Shown here piece after piece: positions 18,601 to 25,981 of a stretch of 64,000 nt of DNA. Positions within the stretch are counted from its first letter, which is position 1. The number at the start of each line of letters is the position of its first letter. The notes under the pieces are model-generated. The model ran no database searches and was not told the origin of the DNA. It was given only the letters and a program-made list of their open reading frames with translations. The translations under genes were made by a program, and so were the position numbers. Source of the DNA: Pontibacter coccineus. Lineage in GTDB: Bacteria > Bacteroidota > Bacteroidia > Cytophagales > Hymenobacteraceae. The stretch spans positions 434,001 through 498,000 of the forward strand of contig NZ_JAUOTN010000004.1 of NCBI RefSeq assembly GCF_030546575.1. The letters are read 5' to 3'.

Positions 18601-19352
18601 TGTTGCCACTGCCGAATGCGCCTATCCTGACCGTGCAAAATGCCCGCGCCTGTGTGGGTGAACCTGCCACATTAACCGTCGCCAATGCCAACGGCAATAC
18701 CATTGAGTGGTATGATGCTCCTACTGGCGGATCACCCCTGTTTGTAGGTACTACCTTCGTTACACCAGCGCCCGACCGCAATACCACGTTCTATGTGCAG
18801 GCCAGGAACAATAACAATTGCGCCAACGCAACCCGCACAACTGTAAGCGTAACCATCGTAACTCCGGTAGCAGATGCCGGTCCGGATGTGGAGATCATTC
18901 AAGGCCGTCCGGCAGAGTTGCGCGCCACCGGCGGAGTGACCTATGCGTGGGAGCCGGCAGAGAGCCTGAGCAATGCCAATGTAGCCAATCCGGTGGCCAG
19001 GCCCGACGTGACCACCACTTATACAGTCACTATTACCACTGAAGAGGGCTGTACGGCGACCGATGAAGTGACCGTGACGGTTATACCTGCCATCACGGCG
19101 CCGAACGCCTTCTCGCCAAACGGAGACCGGGTGAACGATGTCTGGGAGATCGGCAACATCCAGAACTACCCGGATGCCCGCATCGAGATCTTCAACCGCT
19201 GGGGGAACCAGATCTTCAGTTCAACCGGCTATGCGAATCCTTGGGACGGCACCTACAATGGTGAGTCGCTGCCAGTGGCCACCTATTACTACATCATTTA
19301 TCTCAACAGCTCCGAAAAACCGATTTCAGGGCATGTGACCATTATTAGATAA
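15660..19352 (+). CDS. Large surface protein with PKD/Ig repeats and T9SS type B (gliding-associated) C-terminal domain
   Basis: This 1230-aa protein has a signal peptide (to about residue 25). N-terminal Ig-like and PKD domains include FDWDFGDGNV near residues 140-150. An acidic middle region follows, then an Ig_7-like module (about 522-600). Four roughly 93-residue repeats (about 603-984) each start like NTITxxQxIC and end TWFRRxVxxGxC. A second Ig_7-like module and a linker lead to a C-terminal domain from about 1144 with APNAFSPNGDRVNDVWEIGNIQNYP, FNRWG and the terminal HVTIIR. This is the gliding-motility-associated (type B) T9SS sorting domain. The stop overlaps the start of a PorP/SprF-family gene by one base, the usual partner arrangement for type B cargo such as SprB. 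Probably a surface adhesin. Confidence 0.9.
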   Translation: MRFTSYKTFTWFLLLLLAIVQQASGSVADCPSPTATIDNNVNVCLGSQPAVITANATFTVTTWQWYKDDVLIAGAPNANTLSVSEPGSYYAIATPAPGACDNTTPLRTNPVIVSAAPPVPTIVVDPNRPICSGQEFTFNVTNLSDADYTFDWDFGDGNVIARGTATVKHSYESFGTGGAAFDVTVIAISKSGGCSSPTARVPVSVQQQAEVSYTIEGKDKDGEAFDQCLPEEDDPAEAEVRAVVSNPQSPQLGNIREYFITWGLGEDEEEQRVTTFPVEGPVYEELGAYPIRIRAVNSNGCSTIYEEVFEFLQKPKAGFNPAKNDPEKPAEIEPGIGCRPVYVTMTETEETEDQEAKESTGGGLTYKWEITSPPGVKPYEIVEGGLEQKDLKVLFFDNGVYQIKLTVENACGTDEATESVVVGYPQVQLPPVGPFCGPDEFSFNSTNSFFDRNFGNEFTVSWTITAPDGSVSNRTGEDQTVNFNQIGTWRVRVLGVNECGRSDFQGPTEQEVIVLPPLTTAPTVPTPAPACIGGTTTLRASGPVAGLIYRWYTEPSGGTPIFEGAQFTTPPLSSTTNFYVEGVNSNQCVSPRATVVVNVVPGIADNTITGDQGICVGDRPATLEGSEPTGGSNTNYTYTWEISTTSADDGFTAASGVNNNQDYSPEAISATTWFRRVVRQGDCEPSISNVIQIQTVPRVENNTISSNQEICGGEVPAQLVGSKPTGGSGEPYTYLWEESTTGPNTGFVTAAGNSAGENYTFASALSQDTWYRRSVTSGGCTVVSEAIKISVFPALANNTITAPTQDECSGAAPGAITGSAPSGGSGNYTYEWLTSSTGTAGSFVPAPGTNNQQSYTPGAITQNTFFQRVVRSGQCTPNESNVVEIRIRPAITGNAVSAAQQICSGTQPAPLTGTTPSGGSGGFTYRWESSISGPSAGFNPAPGQNTGAGYAPPVLTRDTWFRRVAISAGCENPSEAVLISMLPLPNAPILTVQNARACVGEPATLTVANANGNTIEWYDAPTGGSPLFVGTTFVTPAPDRNTTFYVQARNNNNCANATRTTVSVTIVTPVADAGPDVEIIQGRPAELRATGGVTYAWEPAESLSNANVANPVARPDVTTTYTVTITTEEGCTATDEVTVTVIPAITAPNAFSPNGDRVNDVWEIGNIQNYPDARIEIFNRWGNQIFSSTGYANPWDGTYNGESLPVATYYYIIYLNSSEKPISGHVTIIR

Positions 19353-20317
19353 TGACTATGAAAAAGCTGTCTCTCCTGTTGGTTGTATTGGTAGGTGTTG
19401 TTACGCAGGCTTTCGCACAGCAGCGCCCGCAGTATAGCCAGTACATGGTCAATAACTTTCTGCTCAACCCCGCCCTGTCAGGTATAGAAGATTACGCTGA
19501 CATACGCATCAGTAACCGGCAGCAGTGGGTGGGGCTTGACGGAGCTCCCGTTACCTACTATGTCTCCGCCCATATGCCACTGAACAAAGGCGCAGCCAGC
19601 ACCAAGTATGCGAAGGCGCTGGCACATCACGGGGCAGGTGTTATTTTGCATACCGACAAGACAGGCCCGCTGCGCAGAACAGGGCTGTCGGGTACCTATG
19701 CGTACCACCTGCCTGTTACGCGCACCATCAATGTATCGGCGGGCGTGGCGGCTGGCCTTATTCGTAATACTGTTAATAGTTCGGAGCTGGAGTTTACCAA
19801 CCCGGCAGAGCCGCTGATAGGTGGTGGCCGGGTGAATCAGAATGTGCTGGATCTTTCGCTGGGACTGTGGGTGTACTCCCGTAACTTCTCGGTAGGACTT
19901 GCAGGAGCGCAACTGCTCGAGAACGCAGGCACCTTCCGCTCCTCAGAGGAAAACAACGTGTCCCTCGACCTGCAGCGACATTACTTCCTGACGGGTAGTT
20001 ACCGCATTGCGCCCGGAGGTAGCATCGACCTCATTCCTTCTGTCATGTTCAAGCTGGCCGCACCAAGCCCGCTCTCGGTGGATGTGAACCTGCGCGCGCT
20101 GTACGATGAGCGCTTCTGGGTAGGAGCCTCATACCGTCACAACGATGCCGTAGTAGGGATGGTAGGCGTGTACGTTAGTCCGCTGATCGACATCTCATAT
20201 TCTTATGATGCCACTACATCAGGCCTCAACCGGGTAAGTGCCGGAACCCACGAGGTAGTAGTAGGTTTTAAGCTCCTCAACGACCGCCGTATCATCTGTC
20301 CGCAATGGGTATGGTAA
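19352..20317 (+). CDS. PorP/SprF-family T9SS outer membrane protein
   Basis: This outer-membrane beta-barrel of the PorP/SprF family has 321 aa and a signal peptide ending AFAQQ. It has the diagnostic start RPQYSQYMVNNFLLNPALSG followed by SNRQQWVGLDGAP. Such proteins help secrete or anchor a particular type B T9SS substrate, as SprF does for SprB. The ATG at 19352 overlaps the TAA of the upstream surface protein by one base, so translation is coupled. A second ATG six bases on (MKKLSLL) is equally plausible as start. Confidence 0.9.
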   Translation: MTMKKLSLLLVVLVGVVTQAFAQQRPQYSQYMVNNFLLNPALSGIEDYADIRISNRQQWVGLDGAPVTYYVSAHMPLNKGAASTKYAKALAHHGAGVILHTDKTGPLRRTGLSGTYAYHLPVTRTINVSAGVAAGLIRNTVNSSELEFTNPAEPLIGGGRVNQNVLDLSLGLWVYSRNFSVGLAGAQLLENAGTFRSSEENNVSLDLQRHYFLTGSYRIAPGGSIDLIPSVMFKLAAPSPLSVDVNLRALYDERFWVGASYRHNDAVVGMVGVYVSPLIDISYSYDATTSGLNRVSAGTHEVVVGFKLLNDRRIICPQWVW

Positions 20318-20785
20318 GGTAAGGCGCATTTTTTCGGTTTAATACAATTCAGGGAGGGACTGTAAAGGAATATTTTTTTTATGTTGCTGATACAGAGTGT
20401 GCCTGATTGTGCCTACTTTTGCAGCCAAGTCTAAAAAATACTATTTTGAAATGGCTTGAATCAGCATAGTCCGCCTAGGCGCGGGGTTGTACTGACACAA
20501 GTTTCAGGATTAAATAATTAAGATAGGACTTTGCCGTAATTAAGTTTAAACTTTAACTTAAAATTTGGTGCTTAACAAATTTTGTTAAATTTTAGAGCTT
20601 AATATAGCCCCAAATATATGCAATATACTTTTGAAGCTTCGTAATGTACTTTTTAAAGTATATACTTGCAGGTTATTTGGTTAAGTGGGATGGTAGGAAA
20701 AGCGCTTCGGATATGGCCGTCCGTAGCTGCAAATTGTTGAATATTAAACGCCAGGTTCTATAACAAACTTATACTCATTGATTTC
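20318..20785. promoter_or_regulatory. AT-rich regulatory region upstream of the DUF3494 surface protein
   Basis: This region contains two exact TAnnTTTG boxes (TACTTTTG at 20414-20421 and 20626-20633). It also has a perfect 12-bp palindrome AAGTTTAAACTT (20542-20553) and a perfect 8-bp-arm dyad TTAACAAA-T-TTTGTTAA (20572-20588). The first box may be an upstream or unrelated start. The second lies 152 bases before the gene. The dyads could be operators. No gene is seen. Confidence 0.5.
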
Positions 20786-23700
20786 ATGACAAGCTTTTTA
20801 AGTAGAGCCCTGCTCTTAGTGCTAGGCTTATGGCTGGTTGCATTTGGCGTACATGCGCAACAAGCGCCCGCACTGGGGGCCTTTTACGACTATAACGTAG
20901 TAGCTGGCGATAAGGTTTTCAACCAGAGCGGTACGAATACAATTGTTCGTGCAAAAGTAGCTTCAGTTAGGAGTCCGGCCCAGAATTTTAACGCAGGCGC
21001 CGTGTGGCGTGGCATCGAGAACGTGAATGCCGCTGCTGACGCGGCGCTTGCTGCAGCCACTTCGGTTTACAACACAGCTGCTGCGGCAACCCCCACTTCA
21101 ACACTAACCAATCCAGAACTCGGCGGCCGTACCTATACCGCGGGTGTATACCTGTTTAATGGCAATGCCACTGTCACCAACGACATTACACTGGATGGTA
21201 ACAACAATCCCAACGCGGTTTTCATCTTCATTGTCAAAGGCAGCCTCAACATTGGGGCGGGAGTAGACATCGAGTTGATGCGGGATGCTAAAATTGGCAA
21301 TGTGTTCTGGGTAGTAGAGGATGCACTCACAGTAGCTAATGGTGCGGAAATAAAAGGTCAATACCTGGCAAAGCAGCTGGTAACGCTGGGAGACGGTACG
21401 ATTGTGAGAGGACGCGTTGCCTCCTTGCAAAGTGAAGTCAGGCTCAACAACAACAACTTCTTTCTGCCAACCGACCTGGAGATCAAGATACAGAAAACAG
21501 AAGGCAGCGCTGGTGTTGACCGCTATATCGTGGGCCAGACCATCACCTATACCTTCACTGTCACCAACAAGGGTCCGGTAGATGACCAAAACGTACGGGT
21601 AACCCCCATTCTCTTCTCAGGCGTTAACCACACCTTTACAACAGACGCTCCCAACTCTACCTTCTCACTTGTGAACAACAATTGGGTGTGGAACATCGGG
21701 AGCCTGAAAGTAGGACAAACCTACACACTCACACTTACAGCCACGATCAACGAAACAGGCCCGGGCTTTGTGCGCGGTACAATATCAGGCGCGGCCGAAG
21801 ACGAAATACAGCAGAACAACACGGTTGACATTAACTTTTGCGCAGTACTTCCGGATGCCGGCATTATCACAGGGGCTGTGGAGCTCTGCGTAGGAACTGT
21901 CGGGGAGTATAGCATCGAGTCGGTAGTAGGAGCCACCGGCTATACCTGGAACGTGCCAAGCGGTTGGAAAATCACGAGCGGTCAGGGAACTATCAAAATC
22001 ACTGTGGAGGCAACCGGACGTAACGATGAGGCCTTCATACAGGTTTCGGTGAACAACAGTTGCGGCGCCAGCCCTCCCAGCCGCCTGAAAGTAAACAATT
22101 ACCCCGATCCACCTGCGACACCTGGGCCTATTACGGCTAACGAAGGGGTTTGTGCCGGAGAAGGTGCAACTTACTCAATAGGACCTGTTCAGGATGCTAC
22201 CTCTTATGTATGGACAGTACCTACGGGTTGGAAGATCGTGTCCGGACAGGGCACCACGCAAATCTCTGTGAGCGTAGGAACGACAGCCGGCAAAGTAACT
22301 GTAAAGGCGAAGAACGTCTGCGGCGAGAGCCCGAATGCAGCTGAGCTTGAGGTGAAGCCATTCCTGCAGGCACCAAACCAGCCATCCAATATCTCCGGGT
22401 CAGGGACTCTGCCTTTCTGCGTATCCACAGAGCGAGTGACATTCAGCGTGACAGCCAGCGGCGATGTGGCCGATTATGTATGGGAGTACCCGACTGAGTG
22501 GACACTAATCGAAGGACAGGGAACAAACACCGTTACGTTTAACCCGAACGGAGTAGGTGGTACCGTAACCGTGAAAGGTATAAATGCCTGCGGAACCAGT
22601 CCATCACGAACATTCAGTGTGGTGCCTACTCCAGGCCCGCCGGTTAACCCGGGTGATATCTCAGGTGCGTTCCCGGTTTGTCAGAACAGTGTCGGTACAA
22701 AGTATTCCGTAGCGCCGGTGCCGGGTGCCACGAGCTATACCTGGTACGTGCCAGACGGCTGGACGATCACGGCAGGCCAGGGCACAAACGAAATCACCGT
22801 ATCCTTGAGCGAGAATGCCAGCGGTGGTCAGTTGCGCGTGCAGGCGGTTAATGACTGCGGCGCAAGTGGTATCACACGCAAAGATGTAACAACTGCAACG
22901 GGCGCTCCTGCCGCTCCTGTTGCTATAAAAGGAGAAGATTTTGGCTGTACCGCTAGAACCACGGTATATGAAATAGATCCGATAGCAGGTGCACAAGGCT
23001 ATACCTGGACACTGCCTCCAACCTGGATCATTAACAGTGGACAGGGCACAAACCGCATTACGGTAACGATCGGTAGCCAATCAGGCAATGTGAGCGTGAT
23101 TGCGAGAAACTCTTGCGGTGAGAGCAAACCTGCAACAAAAGCCGTAAGGCCATTCCCAACAGTGCCGGCAACGCCATTCGCCATCGATGGTCCGGACGAG
23201 GTATGCAGAGGACAGAGTCAGGTTGTCTATACCCTGGCACCAGTAGACCATACCCTGGAGTACATCTGGGCCGTGCCATCCGGCTGGACCATCCTGTCCG
23301 GTCAGGGTACCACGGAAATCGTGGTGAATGTAGGTACATTGGCTGGTGAAATTACCGTAACGGCCTCTAACCCTTGCGGTAACAGTATGCCTGCCAAACT
23401 GCGCGTGGCACCCGTGGCTGATGTGCCTGCTCCACAAGCAGGACCGATAACCGGGAATGCACAGTACTGCGCAGGACTTAACCAAACTTATTCTGTGGAC
23501 CCAGTGCAGGGTGCAAAATCTTACTTCTGGAGTTTCCCGGGTGCAGACTGGGTAATCGTAGAAGGACAGGGCACAACACGTGTCACCGTGAAAGCCGGTG
23601 CAACACAGGGTAAGGTGACCGTGGCTACCGTTAACAATTGCGGAACCAGAAGCACTGCTACCGGTCTGACCGTGCAGTCGGTAGGTTCAGTTCCTCCCAC

Positions 23701-24982
23701 ACCATCTGCCATCGTAAGCGACAACAAATCGTACTGCGGCAATGCAACGGGCCTTAACTTCCACATCGCTGCTGTTCCAACGGCGGTTAGCTATGAGTGG
23801 GTAGTGCCACAAGGCTGGACGATTACTTCCGGGCAAGGTACAACGCAGATAAAAGCAACAGCCGGAACGGGTGGCGGCGAAGTATCGGTAGTCGCTGTAA
23901 ACTCCTGCGGAAAGAGCCAGAGCGTTAAACTGCTGACGGAGCCTCAGCGTCCGCTCATGAACCCGGAAGCTATCAAGGGGCCGGAGCTGGCATGTGTGGG
24001 CAGAACCGATGCCGTCTATTCCATACCTGCTATCAGCGGTGCCGAAACGTACCTCTGGACAGTGCCAACTGGCTGGGAAATACTGGAAGGAGAAGGTACC
24101 AACAGCATAAGGGTAAAAATAACGGGTAGAGGCGATCTAATAGTTAAAGCTCAGAACGCCTGTGGCACCACGGCCGATGCGAAGCTGACGGTAGAAGTAG
24201 TGACGTCTCCGCCTCTGGCTCCTACTGCCATCAAGGGCGAGACGCTGACTTGCGCAACCCGCATCACCACTTATTCCATCGACGCCGTTGCCAATGCAGC
24301 TTCCTATTCCTGGAAAGTGCCGGCCGGGTGGACCATAACTTCAGGCCATGGCACCACGCAGATCACAGTACAGATAGGCACAGGCTCAGGCGAAGTAAGT
24401 GTAGAAGCCGTGAACGACTGCGACAACAGCGCCGCAACGAAACTGGCAGTCGCGGCAAGACCACTTCCGGTGATCAGCCGCATAGTAGACCGCACGCTTG
24501 CCTGCTCGGATATAGCCACTTTCGAGCTTGAGTCGAACAGCCCGTCCGCTCTGTTTACCTGGGAAGTGCCAACCGGTTGGGAAATCCTGTCAGGTCAGGG
24601 CACCAGCGTCATCACCGTGATGCAGGGTAATAACAGGGGAGAGATCACAGTGGTAGCCGATAATGGCGAGTGTAAGAGCGATCCGGTAACGATGATCTCA
24701 GACCCAAGTATGCGTGAGGCCAACCTGACTATGCCGAATGTGTTCACGCCGAACAACGATGGCGAAAACGATACCTGGGTGATCGGAAACCTGGCAAACT
24801 ACCCGGATAACGAGGTAGTGGTCGTGAACCGCTGGGGCAATGAGGTATACAAGAGCAAAGCTTATCAGAACAACTGGAACGGAGACAAATTGGCGGAGGG
24901 TACCTACTATTACCTAATTCGCCTTACGCTGTGCGATGGCTCTGAGAAGACCTACAAGGGTTATGTGATGATCGTCCGATAA
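20786..24982 (+). CDS. Giant surface protein: DUF3494 ice-binding-like domain, DUF11, 11 PKD-like repeats, T9SS type B domain
   Basis: This 1398-aa protein has a signal peptide (to about residue 24, VHAQQ). Residues about 25-228 form a DUF3494 (ice-binding protein) domain: ELGGRTYTAGVYLFNGNATV, ITLDGNNNPNAVFIF, NVFWVVEDALTVANGAEIKG and the tandem beta-helix turns that follow. Then come a DUF11-type domain (about 231-350, TYTFTVTNKGPV) and eleven PKD-like modules of about 85 residues with the pattern YxWxVPxGWxIxSGQGT ... NxCG. The C-terminus is a type B T9SS domain (about 1310-1398; MPNVFTPNNDGENDTWVIGNLANYPD, NRWGNEV, YVMIVR). DUF3494 domains bind ice in several polar microbes, but others are adhesins, so ice binding is not proven. 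A PorP/SprF partner follows 26 bases later. Confidence 0.88.
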   Translation: MTSFLSRALLLVLGLWLVAFGVHAQQAPALGAFYDYNVVAGDKVFNQSGTNTIVRAKVASVRSPAQNFNAGAVWRGIENVNAAADAALAAATSVYNTAAAATPTSTLTNPELGGRTYTAGVYLFNGNATVTNDITLDGNNNPNAVFIFIVKGSLNIGAGVDIELMRDAKIGNVFWVVEDALTVANGAEIKGQYLAKQLVTLGDGTIVRGRVASLQSEVRLNNNNFFLPTDLEIKIQKTEGSAGVDRYIVGQTITYTFTVTNKGPVDDQNVRVTPILFSGVNHTFTTDAPNSTFSLVNNNWVWNIGSLKVGQTYTLTLTATINETGPGFVRGTISGAAEDEIQQNNTVDINFCAVLPDAGIITGAVELCVGTVGEYSIESVVGATGYTWNVPSGWKITSGQGTIKITVEATGRNDEAFIQVSVNNSCGASPPSRLKVNNYPDPPATPGPITANEGVCAGEGATYSIGPVQDATSYVWTVPTGWKIVSGQGTTQISVSVGTTAGKVTVKAKNVCGESPNAAELEVKPFLQAPNQPSNISGSGTLPFCVSTERVTFSVTASGDVADYVWEYPTEWTLIEGQGTNTVTFNPNGVGGTVTVKGINACGTSPSRTFSVVPTPGPPVNPGDISGAFPVCQNSVGTKYSVAPVPGATSYTWYVPDGWTITAGQGTNEITVSLSENASGGQLRVQAVNDCGASGITRKDVTTATGAPAAPVAIKGEDFGCTARTTVYEIDPIAGAQGYTWTLPPTWIINSGQGTNRITVTIGSQSGNVSVIARNSCGESKPATKAVRPFPTVPATPFAIDGPDEVCRGQSQVVYTLAPVDHTLEYIWAVPSGWTILSGQGTTEIVVNVGTLAGEITVTASNPCGNSMPAKLRVAPVADVPAPQAGPITGNAQYCAGLNQTYSVDPVQGAKSYFWSFPGADWVIVEGQGTTRVTVKAGATQGKVTVATVNNCGTRSTATGLTVQSVGSVPPTPSAIVSDNKSYCGNATGLNFHIAAVPTAVSYEWVVPQGWTITSGQGTTQIKATAGTGGGEVSVVAVNSCGKSQSVKLLTEPQRPLMNPEAIKGPELACVGRTDAVYSIPAISGAETYLWTVPTGWEILEGEGTNSIRVKITGRGDLIVKAQNACGTTADAKLTVEVVTSPPLAPTAIKGETLTCATRITTYSIDAVANAASYSWKVPAGWTITSGHGTTQITVQIGTGSGEVSVEAVNDCDNSAATKLAVAARPLPVISRIVDRTLACSDIATFELESNSPSALFTWEVPTGWEILSGQGTSVITVMQGNNRGEITVVADNGECKSDPVTMISDPSMREANLTMPNVFTPNNDGENDTWVIGNLANYPDNEVVVVNRWGNEVYKSKAYQNNWNGDKLAEGTYYYLIRLTLCDGSEKTYKGYVMIVR

Positions 24983-25008
24983 GAAAACAAACGAATTAAG
25001 TGATTACC

Positions 25009-25962
25009 ATGCGAAAATTAGGGGTACTTCTGGTGTTATTGCTGTTGTCCTGGGAGGGCTATGCGCAGCAGGCACCGCAATATACACAGTACATCTTCAA
25101 CGAGCTGATCATCAACCCGGCGTACGCGGGGAGCAAAGAGATTATCAACGCCAACCTGACCCACCGCAGCCAGTGGGTAGGTATAGAGGGGGCACCCACC
25201 ACGCAGACCTTCAGCGTGGACGGTTCTTCGCGCAGCGGGCTGCTGGGCTTCGGTCTCAACGCCATGAACGATGAGCTGGGGGCTCAGCGCCAGATGGGTC
25301 TGCACGGCAACCTGGCCGTGCGCCTGCGAATGAGCGAAACCGCGAAGCTGGCCCTCGGCTTTGCAGCCGGACTGGCACAGTATACCCTCGATGGCAGCAA
25401 GCTCAACACGGGCAACACACGCCCTGACCAGGCGATCAACCCGGGTAAAGTTTCGGAGCTGATGCCGGACTTTCGTATTGGCGCCTTTTTTAACACAGAG
25501 CGTTTTTATACAGGTCTTTCAGTAGCCAACCTGGTGAACACGGGGGGTGACAACCCGGAGGTAACCATGCCGAACCGCCATTACTTCCTTTCAGCGGGCT
25601 ATGTAATGGATCTTTCATCGACGCTTATCTTCAAGCCGAGTTTCCTGGTGAAAGAGGATTTCAACAGCCCGACCAGCCTGGACCTGAATGCCTTTTTCCT
25701 GCTGGGAGAGCGCATCTGGCTGGGCGGCTCGTACCGTACTGCCGTGAAAGTGCACAACAACTTCTCCGACGAGTACGAACTGGACCGCCGTAACGCCTGG
25801 GCTGCCATCGCGCAATTGTATGTAACGCCAAAGCTGCGACTGGGCTACTCTTACGATGTGAGCCTGAACGCCCTGCGCCAGCACGCCAGCCACGAGATTT
25901 CATTGGGCTACTCCTTCTTCAAGAAGCAGGACAACCGAATGCTGACCCCACGATACTTCTAA
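25009..25962 (+). CDS. PorP/SprF-family T9SS outer membrane protein
   Basis: This is a second PorP/SprF-family barrel protein (317 aa), paralogous to the one at 19.4 kb. It has a signal peptide ending GYAQQ, then APQYTQYIFNELIINPAYAGS and THRSQWVGIEGAP. The ATG at 25009 (MRKLGVLLV) is preferred to an upstream GTG at 25000 because it gives a normal signal peptide. It lies 26 bases after the DUF3494 surface protein and 19 bases before the PorE-like gene, so the three form an operon. Confidence 0.9.
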   Translation: MRKLGVLLVLLLLSWEGYAQQAPQYTQYIFNELIINPAYAGSKEIINANLTHRSQWVGIEGAPTTQTFSVDGSSRSGLLGFGLNAMNDELGAQRQMGLHGNLAVRLRMSETAKLALGFAAGLAQYTLDGSKLNTGNTRPDQAINPGKVSELMPDFRIGAFFNTERFYTGLSVANLVNTGGDNPEVTMPNRHYFLSAGYVMDLSSTLIFKPSFLVKEDFNSPTSLDLNAFFLLGERIWLGGSYRTAVKVHNNFSDEYELDRRNAWAAIAQLYVTPKLRLGYSYDVSLNALRQHASHEISLGYSFFKKQDNRMLTPRYF

Positions 25963-25981
25963 ATTCACCCAGAAAGCAGAC

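Noticed and set aside
25000..25008. GTG start at 25000 for the second PorP/SprF gene
   Set aside because: It would add three residues before a complete signal peptide starting at the ATG at 25009.
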